Shown: in pieces, positions 26,072 through 35,132 of the stretch | How positions within the stretch are numbered: position 1 is the first letter of the stretch | How the letters are laid out: each line of letters opens with the position of its first letter | Assembly: GCF_030323145.1 (NCBI RefSeq) | Contig: NZ_CP100470.1 | Span: 5,125,001 to 5,189,000 of the forward strand | Origin: Mesorhizobium sp. C432A | GTDB taxonomy: Bacteria; Pseudomonadota; Alphaproteobacteria; Rhizobiales; Rhizobiaceae | Reading direction: 5' to 3' | Length of the DNA stretch: 64,000 nt | Program-made: the position numbers and the translations under genes | The notes under the pieces: generated by a model | What the model was told of the DNA's origin: nothing | What the model saw: only the letters and a program-made list of their open reading frames with translations | Databases searched by the model: none

Positions 26072-27899
26072 TTTTCCATACCTTTATTCGAGCATCCAAC
26101 TCTCGCTTTATGTCAAAGCCCGAAACTTCAATGACCGAATTAGGGCCACAGTTCACCGCCCGGAGTTTGTTCTTTATGTATTGATATTCACAGTTGCTGG
26201 CGACCGTTGTCAGGTCGCTAGAACGAAAGTCGAACTCACTCCAAGCTGGGCTGCGGGAACCATCCGCATAGGCCATTGTGATCGAAACGTTCACTGGCCA
26301 CTCTGTGTAAGCTGGGTTTGCCTTGAATCGAAAGCCATCGCCTACAGTCTCGAGCGCAAAGGGCGGGATCCTCGGCGGTGGCGGCGGAGGTGGCGGCTCA
26401 GGCGGTTTGTCCGGCTTCTTTACCTTCCCCGACTTCTTGCCTGGGTCTGGATCGGCTATGGCGAAGAACGTATCGAACACATTTTCGTCTGGTTCGGTTA
26501 TGTCGGGCGTCAGGAAGTTTCTGAGCTCTGCTTGCAATCCCTTCACTAACCTCTTCACCTTAAAAGGCTGACGATAACCTCGATCCTCAAGCTTAGTCCT
26601 GATCTCCTTAGATTCCAGCAGATCTAGGTGAGCCTTCCCTTCACAGCAGTTGAGGTAGGTTGCCAGCTCGAGTTCCTCAACCAGCAAGATAACATCAAGT
26701 TCACCTGGAGTTTTCGCTCGAACGTCAGGCAAACTCATGCCTTCGCGATAGAACCTGTCAATGGGCCTGCTGTTTTCCGGCGTCTTCCTGACAATGGCCT
26801 TCAGTGAGACGTCGTGGGTTTTTGCACCCTTCTGGAGAGGGAAACCAATTTCAAGACAGACGGCCTTTCCTTCCCGCACCGCGTTCTGGAGAACTATGGC
26901 CCATTGCTCGTTTCTTAGGCCCTGCAATCCCGAATTTACGTCCGAAATCGAAATCGCGATGGGCTCGGCCCTTAGGGCCTCACGAATGAGTTCGAGATAT
27001 CGCGCCACGTCTTTTTGAATGGCCTCCACCCGGAATTCCGAAACAACCCCTTCCGCTATTTCGTCAATGGTGCTGGCATCAAGAACGGTGTCATTAGTTC
27101 GGACTACAAGTGTCCCGGATATGATTGCAGGGGCGAAATGTTCGATAGACGAAGCCAGAATTCCTTCGCGCGTGAGTTCTTGGTGAGGATAAGGGATAAT
27201 CAGTGCAAGCCCGCTCTGGGCGCTGGCGTCTCTGTACCCCGTCAGTCCAAAAGCAGACACGAGGCTGTCGTGAAATTCTGTGCTATCGTGAAGCCGGTAG
27301 ATAGAGGCTTCGTCATCCTCCTCCGCAGCCAGATACGCATGAGTAGATCTGAACCCTTTGGGCGTCTGCATAGCTCGGAGGACAGTCATTCCACAGGCTA
27401 CAGTCCTGCCGTCCTGCACCCTTCTCGTGAACCCGACAACAGAATGAACCCGCGATGCAATCAGAAACGTTACACGACCGATTCCTCGTCCGCCTCGGCC
27501 CGCTCCATCCTTGTTCGATTGCCCGAAATTGAGCCAGTAATTCCAAAAATTGCTGATTCGGCTACCAAGGTCACCATCAAGTCCCCTTGCATTGAAATCC
27601 TCGATCGCGATCCACGATACTTCGCCTCGAGCCCATTCCTCAGGCACTGCTAGTCCCGCCTGATTTCTCAGATCAATGGCTTCTGCAAGAAAAACCCTTT
27701 GTTCGCCGAGGTCTTTCTGATGGAAGGTGAAACTGATTGTAACAGGGAGCGTCAGATCGTGCCGGGCATCTAGACTGTTTTGGATTGCCTCCCGAACAAA
27801 CGTATCCGAGTAAGGATAGTCCGCCCGGTCAAACATCTCGCTATCGAGTCCCTGCGAGATCGGTGTTGCCCCTACGCGAGGCCAAATCCACTTCCACAT
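26055..27899 (-). CDS. GHKL (MutL/MORC-like) ATPase of a modification/defence operon
   Basis: The 614-residue protein carries the Bergerat fold in its N-terminus: motif N in VREAIQNSLDAR (about residues 35-46), a second ATP-binding motif in IAIEDFNARGLDG, and a glycine-rich lid DGAGRGGRGIGRVTF. The rest is unlike HSP90, gyrase or histidine kinase and includes a proline run (PPEPPPPPPPP, about residue 490) before a C-terminal beta-rich domain. The start at 27899 has GGGGAAG 7 bp upstream; 27914 is an alternative. ATPases of this type occur in restriction-modification gene clusters with C5 methylases and Vsr. It probably loads on or reshapes DNA. Confidence 0.85.
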   Translation of the reverse strand: MWKWIWPRVGATPISQGLDSEMFDRADYPYSDTFVREAIQNSLDARHDLTLPVTISFTFHQKDLGEQRVFLAEAIDLRNQAGLAVPEEWARGEVSWIAIEDFNARGLDGDLGSRISNFWNYWLNFGQSNKDGAGRGGRGIGRVTFLIASRVHSVVGFTRRVQDGRTVACGMTVLRAMQTPKGFRSTHAYLAAEEDDEASIYRLHDSTEFHDSLVSAFGLTGYRDASAQSGLALIIPYPHQELTREGILASSIEHFAPAIISGTLVVRTNDTVLDASTIDEIAEGVVSEFRVEAIQKDVARYLELIREALRAEPIAISISDVNSGLQGLRNEQWAIVLQNAVREGKAVCLEIGFPLQKGAKTHDVSLKAIVRKTPENSRPIDRFYREGMSLPDVRAKTPGELDVILLVEELELATYLNCCEGKAHLDLLESKEIRTKLEDRGYRQPFKVKRLVKGLQAELRNFLTPDITEPDENVFDTFFAIADPDPGKKSGKVKKPDKPPEPPPPPPPPRIPPFALETVGDGFRFKANPAYTEWPVNVSITMAYADGSRSPAWSEFDFRSSDLTTVASNCEYQYIKNKLRAVNCGPNSVIEVSGFDIKRELDARIKVWKNAQDD

Positions 27900-27948
27900 A
27901 ATACTTCCCCCCATACTTCTCTAACCCAGATCGAGCCTGCAGCAAAAT

Positions 27949-28182
27949 CTATTCCAACCTGAAACCCTCTGTCCGATCGCTGGCGTCGTCCCCAAACTTG
28001 GATTTCGCAGCTTCGAGTTCACGGTGCAGCGCTTTAAACATCTTACGAATGTCGTCGTCTCCGTACGCATATGCGCTTCTGTTTGACAGATTTCCGATCA
28101 GCCGTATGTCATTCATTGCCCGCGTAACACGGGCCTCAGCCAGCTGCACAAATTTCTTTCTCTTGTCTCTCACAATCGGCAT
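27949..28182 (-). CDS. Small basic island protein (77 aa)
   Basis: Reads MPIVRDKRKKFVQLAEARV at the N-terminus and contains NDIRLIGNLSNRSAYAYGDD, a highly polar helical protein. Similar small proteins seem to accompany such methylase/ATPase operons, but no function is known to me. The reading frame opens at 28305, yet the upstream part contains an operator-like palindrome, so 28182 is preferred. A GTG at 28173 has the better ribosome site (AAGGA, 9 bp) and is a close alternative. It lies between the methylase and the ATPase. Confidence 0.68.
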   Translation of the reverse strand: MPIVRDKRKKFVQLAEARVTRAMNDIRLIGNLSNRSAYAYGDDDIRKMFKALHRELEAAKSKFGDDASDRTEGFRLE

Positions 28183-28187
28183 CCTTT

Positions 28188-28208
28188 TGTACAAATTGGA
28201 TTTGTACA
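28188..28208. promoter_or_regulatory. Operator-like palindrome inside the defence-type operon
   Basis: Perfect 9-bp arms TGTACAAAT and ATTTGTACA flank a 3-bp spacer, 6 bp upstream of the start of the 77-aa gene. Such symmetry is rare in this sequence. It resembles the TGTACGA half-sites near the S24 repressor at 36367. It may control an internal promoter for the ATPase part of the operon. Confidence 0.55.
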
Positions 28209-28323
28209 TAACATTTCGTATTTGTGCGGTCAAACTTTTAACAGGTACGTGATTCTGGTATGCAAAATGCATAAGAATTGGCGACTCCTTGCCGCACTTA
28301 GCCACATGGGCGTGAAAGGAGTG

Positions 28324-29934
28324 CTAAAGGCTCAGGGCAGGTTCTATGACCGGCCGCGAGAGCTTGGCTTCCGCACCGCTATCGAAGACCGGTAGCAGTG
28401 TTTTTGCGATCTGATATGCCAAGAACGGAGGAACAGCATTTCCGACCTGGACATACTGCTCGGTTCGGTTTCCGAGAAAAGTGTAGTTGTCCGGAAAGGT
28501 CTGCAAACGGGCGGCTTCGCGCACCGTCAGACTGCGGCACTGCGCGGAATCGGGATGGATAAAATAGTGGCCATCCTTTGAAATGTGACTGGTGACCGTG
28601 GAAGAAGGACGGCTCGCCAGTTGCACCCGGAAACGATCGTTGAATTTGCCAGTCTCCCAATTGCGGTGATTGGGTGCGAGCGCAGCAGGAAAATCTGCCG
28701 CCTTGGGACTGTTCCCAAAGACACGGCCGTAGCAGGCTGCGAACAAATATCTTCCGAGGTCCGAAGGCATATGTCCGCGTGTTTCGTTTTGGGGGAGTCG
28801 GTTCAGTTGCGTATCGGAAAGCCAGGCGCGCAGGTCGGGCGGACAGTCATTGGGCAGTGCAATCCCGCCGATGACTTCATGCCCGCGCGAAACAATGGAC
28901 CGGTGCTCATCTTCGACCCTGCGAAGCTCATGCACGAACGCTTCCCGGCTTGGTGACGGGAGCCGGTACAGCTCACCCTTCACGATCCCGATCGCCTCTG
29001 CCATGGCGCCGGCCCACGCCGATGCGTTGTCGGCTCGACTGAGACCACTTCGCATTCTCGGCATGGCGCCCAGAACCATCGAAAGGGTCACCGGTTGCTC
29101 CCTGCGATTGAGACGCGGCAAAAGATATTCAGGCAGCCCCCCAATTACGTCTCGCCGCAGGCCTATAATAATTACCCGATGGCGGGCCTGCGGAACCCCA
29201 TGGTCCTCGGCTCGGACGATGAAATCCTGCGGCCGTGGTTCGTCGCCGAACTGCAGTTGACCCGACGGCGCAAGGGCAAGGAGCCGATAGTTGTCGGTGC
29301 CGCCTGCGTGCCTTAGATCTTGCATGACCTTCTGGAATATGGCGCTGCCCTCGACCGCGGCGGACAGCATCCCCTTGACGTTCTCCATAACGAATGCAGT
29401 GGGTGCCAATGCCTCCAGCACCTTGACGTATTCGTCGTACAGGAAGTTCCGACTATCCAGTTCTGGTTGATAATTCGCCTTTCCGACGTTCCTTGCGCGT
29501 CCAACGAGGGAATACGCTTGGCAAGGTGGCCCCCCGATCAGAATCGTTCGACCACCGTGTCGCGAGCGAATTGCCCGAATCCGGCTGTCAAGAAAGCGAG
29601 ATGTCTCCGGCCGCCCTAGTTCGAGACAGCGTGCTTCGTCTTCGGCCGCTGCCCATTCACGTGGAAAGATCGATCTCCAGTCGGGTTGCTCGCTTTCGCC
29701 ATTGAGCCATGCATGATACTCGGACGGAAATTCATCGAACTGGCGCAGGAAAGCTCGCAGTCTAAGTGTCTGATGAGCGGAAGCTTCCTTTTCGATCGAC
29801 ACGTCGATCTGGTACTGCCGCTCGCCTGTCGGCGTCCGGCAAGCCGAAAAACCTTCTCCCAGGCCGCCTGGCCCTGAGAAGAGATCGACCACAGCAACCG
29901 GACTGGACTCGCGAGAAATCATTGGGAAACTCAT
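28324..29934 (-). CDS. DNA (cytosine-5-)-methyltransferase
   Basis: All main C5-methylase motifs are present in order: I VVDLFSGPGGLGEGF, IV IGGPPCQAYSLVGRARN with the catalytic Cys, VI FVMENVKGML, VIII RHRVIIIGLRRDV, IX RSLTVREAARLQTFPDNYTF, and X YVQVGNAVPP. At 536 residues it is longer than Dcm; the space between VIII and IX is the target-recognition region. It methylates cytosine in an unknown site. It is divergent by 50 bp from vsr and upstream of the GHKL ATPase genes, matching a modification module that protects self DNA. Confidence 0.95.
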   Translation of the reverse strand: MSFPMISRESSPVAVVDLFSGPGGLGEGFSACRTPTGERQYQIDVSIEKEASAHQTLRLRAFLRQFDEFPSEYHAWLNGESEQPDWRSIFPREWAAAEDEARCLELGRPETSRFLDSRIRAIRSRHGGRTILIGGPPCQAYSLVGRARNVGKANYQPELDSRNFLYDEYVKVLEALAPTAFVMENVKGMLSAAVEGSAIFQKVMQDLRHAGGTDNYRLLALAPSGQLQFGDEPRPQDFIVRAEDHGVPQARHRVIIIGLRRDVIGGLPEYLLPRLNRREQPVTLSMVLGAMPRMRSGLSRADNASAWAGAMAEAIGIVKGELYRLPSPSREAFVHELRRVEDEHRSIVSRGHEVIGGIALPNDCPPDLRAWLSDTQLNRLPQNETRGHMPSDLGRYLFAACYGRVFGNSPKAADFPAALAPNHRNWETGKFNDRFRVQLASRPSSTVTSHISKDGHYFIHPDSAQCRSLTVREAARLQTFPDNYTFLGNRTEQYVQVGNAVPPFLAYQIAKTLLPVFDSGAEAKLSRPVIEPALSL

Positions 29935-29983
29935 TGGCTAATGTCTTCCCAGGTTCTGCCTCCCATGTAAAGGGCCTTGCCTG

Positions 29984-30433
29984 ATGACGGACGTGGTCGA
30001 CAAGGCAACCCGATCGAGAATGATGGCGGGTATACAGGGGAAGAATACCATCCCCGAATTGATGCTCCGCAAGGCGCTGCATGCAAAAGGCATCCGCTAT
30101 CGCTTGCATTACGCCAAACTGCCGGGCCGCCCGGATATCGTGTTCCCCAGGTTCAAGTCCGTCTGCTTCGTTCATGGCTGTTTCTGGCACAGGCATCCTG
30201 GTTGCCGGTTTGCAACCACGCCCGCAACGCGCCCTGAATTCTGGCAGACAAAGTTCGCTTCGAATGTGGCCCGCGATCATCGAAACCGAGACGAGCTGAT
30301 GGCCATCGGCTGGAGGGTTGCCACGGTTTGGGAATGTGCATTGCAGCGGAAAGATCTTGATCCCGTGGTCACCACATTGATTGGCTGGCTGATAGGCGGC
30401 GGCTCAGAAGTCATTGAGATTGGAGGGGGGTGA
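29984..30433 (+). CDS. vsr: Very short patch repair (Vsr) endonuclease
   Basis: A 149-residue Vsr protein. Asp51 falls in GRPDIVF, the catalytic position of E. coli Vsr, and the zinc site and active-site histidine are in FVHGCFWHRHPGC (His64, Cys66, His69, His71, Cys74). It nicks beside T:G mismatches made by 5-methylcytosine deamination, which fits its place opposite the C5 methylase. The first 20 residues (RSRMMAGIQGKNTIPE) also match the family. In GHKL-type systems Vsr-fold proteins may instead serve as the restriction nuclease, so either role is possible. Confidence 0.94.
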   Translation: MTDVVDKATRSRMMAGIQGKNTIPELMLRKALHAKGIRYRLHYAKLPGRPDIVFPRFKSVCFVHGCFWHRHPGCRFATTPATRPEFWQTKFASNVARDHRNRDELMAIGWRVATVWECALQRKDLDPVVTTLIGWLIGGGSEVIEIGGG

Positions 30434-30550
30434 CGGGCAAGTCCGGCATTCCCCTCGCGCGCTCCGCTCGCACCGCTTGCAAATCTCCCCCCAAATGCCA
30501 TCTACATCACAGACGCACCGCCGGTGTGCCGGCAGCCACGGAGACAACCC

Positions 30551-31825
30551 TTGACGCAGCGAAGCGGCAGTGCGGACTTGCCGCTGCATGGCGGGCGGGT
30601 GCCGAAATGGCTGGGCGATCGCATGACGCGGCTGGGCGCGGTGCTGTGCGAGGCGATCATCCATCATTATGGCCGCGACGAGCTGTTGCGGCGGCTGGCG
30701 CATCCGTTCTGGTTCCAGTCCTTCGGCGCCGTCATGGGCATGGACTGGCACTCCTCGGGCATCACCACCTCGGTCGTCGGCGCGCTGAAGCGCGGACTGA
30801 ACCCGATGTCGCGCGAGCTCGGCATCCATGTCTGCGGCGGGCGCGGCGCGCATTCGCGCAAGACGCCGCAGGAGCTGGCGGCAATCGGTGAGCGCGTCGG
30901 CATCGATGGCGCGGCGCTCGCCACGGCCAGCCGCCTGGTCGCCAAGGTCGACAGCGCGGCCGTGCAGGACGGTTTCGACCTCTATCTGCACGGCTTCATC
31001 GTCACCGACGACAGCCGCTGGGTGGTGGTGCAGCAAGGGATGAACGGCGACAGCCGCCAGGCGCGGCGCTATCACTGGCTGTCCGAAGGGCTGACCAGCT
31101 TCGTCGACCAGCCGCACGCGGCGATCGAGGGTGAGCGGCAGGGCGAGATCGTCAACCTCACCGACCATCGCGCCGAGCCGTCGCGGACCGGACAGCTCGA
31201 CCTGTTGAAGACCATGAGCCCGGAGCGGATCCTTGACGAGCTTGCCGTGCTGGAGCCGCCGCCGAAAGCGGCGCCCGCGAAACCGCCGGCGCAGCCGATG
31301 CTGCCCAATCTGGTGATGCCGGCGCATCATGACGTGCGCGAGAGCGACATCGTCATGCACCGGCTGCACGGCAACATTTCGGCCGCCATCGAAAGCGGGC
31401 CGGCCGATTTTCCCGAACTGCTGTTGGTGCCCGGCGTCGGCGCGCGCACCGTGCGAGCGCTGGCCATGGTGGCGGAAGTTGTGCACGGCGCGCCCTGCCG
31501 CTTCTCCGATCCGGCGCGCTTCTCGCTCGCCCATGGCGGCAAGGACCGCCACCCCTTCCCGGTGCCGCTGAAAGTCTATGACGAGACGATCGCGGTGCTG
31601 AAATCGGCCGTCGGCAAGGCCAAGCTCGGCCGCGAGGAAGAGCTCGGCGCGCTGAAGCGGCTGGATGGCGAGTCGCGTCGGCTGGAGCGCTACGTCACCG
31701 GGCCAAGCCTTAAGGAGATCGTCGCCGGCGAGTTCGACCAGTCGCATCTGCTTGGCGGGCGCAGTGTGTTTGGGTGGGAGGGGGCGGCGGAAAGCGACGA
31801 CGGTTCAGACAGGGGCCGCCAGTAG
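30551..31825 (+). CDS. DUF763 domain-containing protein
   Basis: Starts best at TTG 30551, giving MTQRSGSADLPLHGGRVPKW, the usual DUF763 N-terminus, with GGAG 7 bp upstream; an in-frame GTG at 30524 is less likely. Conserved blocks follow: VVGALKRGLNPMSRELGIHV and GGRGAHSRKTPQEL. Near residue 290, LLLVPGVGARTVRALAMVAE looks like a helix-hairpin-helix DNA-binding motif. About 424 residues. A nucleic-acid role is likely but unproven. It lies at the right edge of the island and has normal GC-rich composition. Confidence 0.85.
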   Translation: MTQRSGSADLPLHGGRVPKWLGDRMTRLGAVLCEAIIHHYGRDELLRRLAHPFWFQSFGAVMGMDWHSSGITTSVVGALKRGLNPMSRELGIHVCGGRGAHSRKTPQELAAIGERVGIDGAALATASRLVAKVDSAAVQDGFDLYLHGFIVTDDSRWVVVQQGMNGDSRQARRYHWLSEGLTSFVDQPHAAIEGERQGEIVNLTDHRAEPSRTGQLDLLKTMSPERILDELAVLEPPPKAAPAKPPAQPMLPNLVMPAHHDVRESDIVMHRLHGNISAAIESGPADFPELLLVPGVGARTVRALAMVAEVVHGAPCRFSDPARFSLAHGGKDRHPFPVPLKVYDETIAVLKSAVGKAKLGREEELGALKRLDGESRRLERYVTGPSLKEIVAGEFDQSHLLGGRSVFGWEGAAESDDGSDRGRQ

Positions 31826-31942
31826 CGGCCTGTCCATCATGCAGAGATAGTGCGCGGCCGATAGAAACACGTGCTCGGCTTGTTTTGATAATGCTTGCAA
31901 AGACCCATTTCTCAAGTGATGCTCTGCCAGGCGAGGCTCGGC

Positions 31943-32740
31943 ATGAAGACATTCGCATGGACGTTGGTTTTCGTGCTGCTGGCGATTGGCGGCGCGATCG
32001 CCCAAACGACGCCTGAGCCTGCCATACTGGCATATACACCGCCGATGCACTTCGTCGTTGTACGCAACAGCACGCCAGGATGCGAGCCGACATGCCCGGA
32101 ATGGATTTCGGCGGAAGGTCACATCGTGGCCGGCACGCCAGCTTTGCTGAAGGCCTTGCTGAAAAAACTCGGCCCCCGCAAATTGCCTTTGGCGTTGAAT
32201 TCCCCGGGCGGCGAGACCGATGCGGCGATGGCGCTTGGCCATATGATCCGCGCCAGCGGGCTCGACACGATGGTTGGCAAGACGGAGTTCTCCGAATGCG
32301 CGCCAGACACAAAAGCCTGCGGGCCGGGCGACCTCCGCTTCGGCGTCGCCAACCCCGTCGGCGCAGTCTGTTCGTCAGCTTGTACGATGGTTCTTGCGGG
32401 CGGCGTACGGCGCCTGGCAGACAGCCGCGCCTTTGTCGGCATTCACCGGATCATGCTGCCGACCGCCAAGAAAATCCACGGCAAGAAGACCATCGTCCTC
32501 GTTCCGATACCCAAATGGTATGAACGCAAGGTCGACAGCTATTTCACCGAGATGAAAGCAGGTTCGTGGATCGTATCGGCCATGCAAAAAATACCCGACG
32601 ACAGCATACGATACCTCGTGACATACGAACTTTTGGACCTGAATCTGGTAACCGAAACCGGTCACGGCGACACGCGCACCTCCATCGATATCTGCAAGAC
32701 CACGCCGCCGGCGGGCAACTGCCGAACGGTCAGGCAATAG
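31943..32740 (+). CDS. Exported ClpP-like serine protease family protein
   Basis: The start at 31943 gives a signal peptide (MKTFAWTLVFVLLAIGGAIA). The mature part has the ClpP/crotonase-type fold signals: LALNSPGGETDAAMALGHMI, then CSSACTMVLAGGVRRLA, where the Ser-Ala after SS is the expected nucleophile region, and AFVGIHRI with a candidate catalytic His. Several cysteines suggest disulfides. 265 residues. Probably a periplasmic protein; activity is not proven. Homologues are common in rhizobia next to unrelated genes. Confidence 0.75.
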   Translation: MKTFAWTLVFVLLAIGGAIAQTTPEPAILAYTPPMHFVVVRNSTPGCEPTCPEWISAEGHIVAGTPALLKALLKKLGPRKLPLALNSPGGETDAAMALGHMIRASGLDTMVGKTEFSECAPDTKACGPGDLRFGVANPVGAVCSSACTMVLAGGVRRLADSRAFVGIHRIMLPTAKKIHGKKTIVLVPIPKWYERKVDSYFTEMKAGSWIVSAMQKIPDDSIRYLVTYELLDLNLVTETGHGDTRTSIDICKTTPPAGNCRTVRQ

Positions 32741-32797
32741 GAATAGCGGGCCACGTAGGTCGTCGAAGCGCCTGTTTCTCAACAGCAACCCTTCACT

Positions 32798-33682
32798 TTA
32801 CGCTGCGCCCTTCAACAGGTCTTCCGGCCGGCCCTCGATGAGCGCAGCAATATAGCTTTCCAGGCTGGTCGTGCCGCGCTCCGGGTTTTCCGGCTGCATC
32901 GGCTTGTCCAGCGTGGCCCCGGTCATGCGGGCATAGGACTCGGCCGCCGCTTTGGAGAAGCCTAGTTTTTCGTAGGTTTCTGTCCAGCGCTCCCGCGGCA
33001 CCGTGACCACGCGCACGTTTTTGCGCAACGCCGCACTGAAGGCTGCGGCGACATCGGCGGCGGAGTAGCGCCGAGGACCCTCGATATAGTGCGTGCCGGT
33101 CTTGTCCGCCGGCTCCAGCAGACGTCTCGCCGCAGCCTCGCCGAGATCCTGCGGCGCCACCATCGGCAGCTCGAAATCCGCCGGGAAGAAGGAGGTGATG
33201 ACGCCGTCGCGCCGCGCCGTCTCCAGGGCCTGATCCCAGTTGCTCATGTAATAGGCGGCGCGGTTGATGCTTGCCGGAATGGCCTGGGCCTTCAGCTTCT
33301 GCTCGAGGCCGTAAAGGACGGTGAGATCGCCGACACCCTCGCCGGCTTGCGCGCCATAGGTCGATTCCGCTACCACTTTTTCGAGGCCGGACCCCTCCAG
33401 TGCCGTCGCAATCGCGGCAACCGTCTTGCGCTCCTCGGCGTCGGTGTCGGTCGATGGATCGGCCGGCGGGTTGAGCAGAAACGCCCGCTTGCCGCGCCGC
33501 AAGATTTCACGCAGTGCCTCGACATCGAGCACATCGGCAACCGCGGCCTCCGCGCCCTGTTCAACCAACCATGCGGCCTTCGCCTCGTCGCGCGTCACCA
33601 CCGTGACATCCTCGCCCTGCCGCAACAGCGCCATTGCCGCCGCCGAGCCGACATGGCCGGTACCTCCAAGAATGACATGCAT
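32798..33682 (-). CDS. NmrA-like NAD(P)-binding protein
   Basis: A 294-residue protein with an N-terminal Rossmann motif VILGGTGHVGSAAAMALL followed by VTVVTRDEAKAAWL, and the NmrA/atypical short-chain dehydrogenase layout (KVVAESTYGAQ, SINRAAYYMSNW). The start at 33682 has AAGGA at the right distance. Such proteins act as redox sensors or quinone/isoflavone-type reductases; no Tyr-x3-Lys active site is evident, so a sensor or binding role is possible. It is not in an operon. Confidence 0.85.
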   Translation of the reverse strand: MHVILGGTGHVGSAAAMALLRQGEDVTVVTRDEAKAAWLVEQGAEAAVADVLDVEALREILRRGKRAFLLNPPADPSTDTDAEERKTVAAIATALEGSGLEKVVAESTYGAQAGEGVGDLTVLYGLEQKLKAQAIPASINRAAYYMSNWDQALETARRDGVITSFFPADFELPMVAPQDLGEAAARRLLEPADKTGTHYIEGPRRYSAADVAAAFSAALRKNVRVVTVPRERWTETYEKLGFSKAAAESYARMTGATLDKPMQPENPERGTTSLESYIAALIEGRPEDLLKGAA

Positions 33683-33885
33683 GGTCTCGTCCTTCCCTTG
33701 CTGATTCATGCCGGATTAATGGCTGGGGCGGCGAAGGGTTCAAAAATCGGGGGACGATGCTGACAGGAGGTGACGCTGACTTTCCTCGCAATGCACGGCG
33801 CAGGGGTCGTTCGCATCTTGCAAAATTATGGAACGAGGTCGTGCCCAGCGAGTTATATTAGCGCAACCTTGAATAGGAGGCAGCT

Positions 33886-34194
33886 ATGAGAAAGCTCCTG
33901 CTTGCTTCGGCTATCGCTATCACTGCGGCGGCGGCGATGATCGCCCCGGCGAATGCCGGCGGGCGCGTCGTGATCGGCATCGGCAACGGCTACTATGACG
34001 ATGAGTACAATGACAGCTATGGCGACTATTACGATCGCTACGCTCCTCGCCCCTACTACCAGTATGATGCCTACGACAACGGCTTCAGGTACCACAGGTA
34101 TCACAGGCACCATCGCCATTGCCGTATAGAGTTGGTCAAGCATTGGCGCCATCATCACAGGATCGTCGAGGAAATTCGCGTTTGCGAACGGTGA
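33886..34194 (+). CDS. Small secreted Tyr/His-rich protein
   Basis: A 102-residue product with a signal peptide (cleavage after ANA) and a strong AGGAGG ribosome site. The mature part is very rich in Tyr, Asp, His and Arg (NGYYDDEYNDSYGDYYD, then HRYHRHHRHCRIELV), with two cysteines. I recognise no function. The His cluster could bind metal. Single gene. Confidence 0.75.
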   Translation: MRKLLLASAIAITAAAAMIAPANAGGRVVIGIGNGYYDDEYNDSYGDYYDRYAPRPYYQYDAYDNGFRYHRYHRHHRHCRIELVKHWRHHHRIVEEIRVCER

Positions 34195-34261
34195 TCCGAT
34201 AGGGTGAAACCGGTTCGGCCGGCATCTGCCGGCCGGCCGCTTCACTACGCGGCTGCCGGCC

Positions 34262-34861
34262 TTATCGCGGCTTCCGCATCAGCATCATCCCATAATCCAC
34301 GGCCAAAAGGTCGAGCCCGACCTTCAACAGCTTCACCACCACATCTCGTCCCTCGCCGGTGCGTTCGGCGAGCGCCTTCACCGACTGGCCTTCGAGGCAG
34401 ATTTTGCGAACCACCTCCGCCACTTCCCAGTGGGCCATGGCGGCGATGGCATGGGTGTGGGCGCGGCCGGCGTTGAGCACGCGGTCGGGGATGCCGCCAT
34501 TGATGCGGCCGCCGTCAATGCGCTCTTCCCACGGCATCGGCCGCAGCCCGTCACGCGAGGCGCGCTCGAAATCGTCGCGAAACCGCTGGCCGGCCTCACG
34601 CTGCTGGCGGGTCAGCGAGGTGATGCCGACCAGCGGATCGACATTGCGCACCCGCACGATGCCGCCGGTCGCGGTGTAGCCGTCATTGGAGACCTCGTAG
34701 ACGCGCCGCGCCTCTTCGGTGCCGACGCTCAGCCGCTTGCGGCCGAAGCGATCGTCCTTCAGCGCGAAATCATGGCCGATCTCGCGGCGGATGCGCACCT
34801 GCTCGGCTTCGCCCGCAGGCAATTTCGGCGGTTTGGCTTTCTGCGCGGTTTTTTTGCTCAT
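34262..34861 (-). CDS. DUF6456-type hypothetical protein
   Basis: The 199-residue protein starts with a Lys/Pro-rich basic tail (MSKKTAQKAKPPKL), then RRVYEVSNDGYTATGGIVRV and LTRQQREAGQRFRDDFERAS, and ends with a likely helix-turn-helix (GQSVKALAERTGEGRDVVVK). The middle block recalls DUF6456 proteins. Probably a DNA-binding regulator. It is upstream of a composite repeat and has no operon partner. Confidence 0.65.
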   Translation of the reverse strand: MSKKTAQKAKPPKLPAGEAEQVRIRREIGHDFALKDDRFGRKRLSVGTEEARRVYEVSNDGYTATGGIVRVRNVDPLVGITSLTRQQREAGQRFRDDFERASRDGLRPMPWEERIDGGRINGGIPDRVLNAGRAHTHAIAAMAHWEVAEVVRKICLEGQSVKALAERTGEGRDVVVKLLKVGLDLLAVDYGMMLMRKPR

Positions 34862-34912
34862 CGGGGGATCCTTGTGGGATTGGGTTGTTGAGCCGGAAGG
34901 TTGAGATCCTTC

Positions 34913-35070
34913 GCGCCCCCCTCTGCCCTGCCGGGCATCTCCCCCTCAAGGGGGAGATTGGCAGCTTCGGTCACGTCGCTGACTTGCAACGCCGGCGATT
35001 GGCAAATGCGGTGGTGACATCCAATCTCCCCCCTTGAGGGGGAGATGGCCGGCAGGACAGAGGGGGGCGC
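34913..35070. repeat. Inverted pair of Mesorhizobium-type intergenic repeats (first pair)
   Basis: 34913-34961 and 35023-35070 are near-identical 48-bp units in opposite orientation around about 60 bp. Each reads as CTCCCCCTTGAGGGGG-like hairpin, GATGGCCGGCAGG, then ACAGAGGGGGGCGC. The whole can fold as a long stem-loop. Related pairs occur at 37049, 39781 and 53741. Confidence 0.8.
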
Positions 35071-35132
35071 TGTCCCGCCGGCTTTCGATCATTGGTGGGG
35101 TCGTCCGGAGGCGAGGAACGGAGCCCAGCCGC

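Noticed and set aside
30404..31747. 447-residue reverse reading frame opposite the DUF763 gene
   Set aside because: Shadow frame of the DUF763 gene without recognisable motifs or ribosome site.
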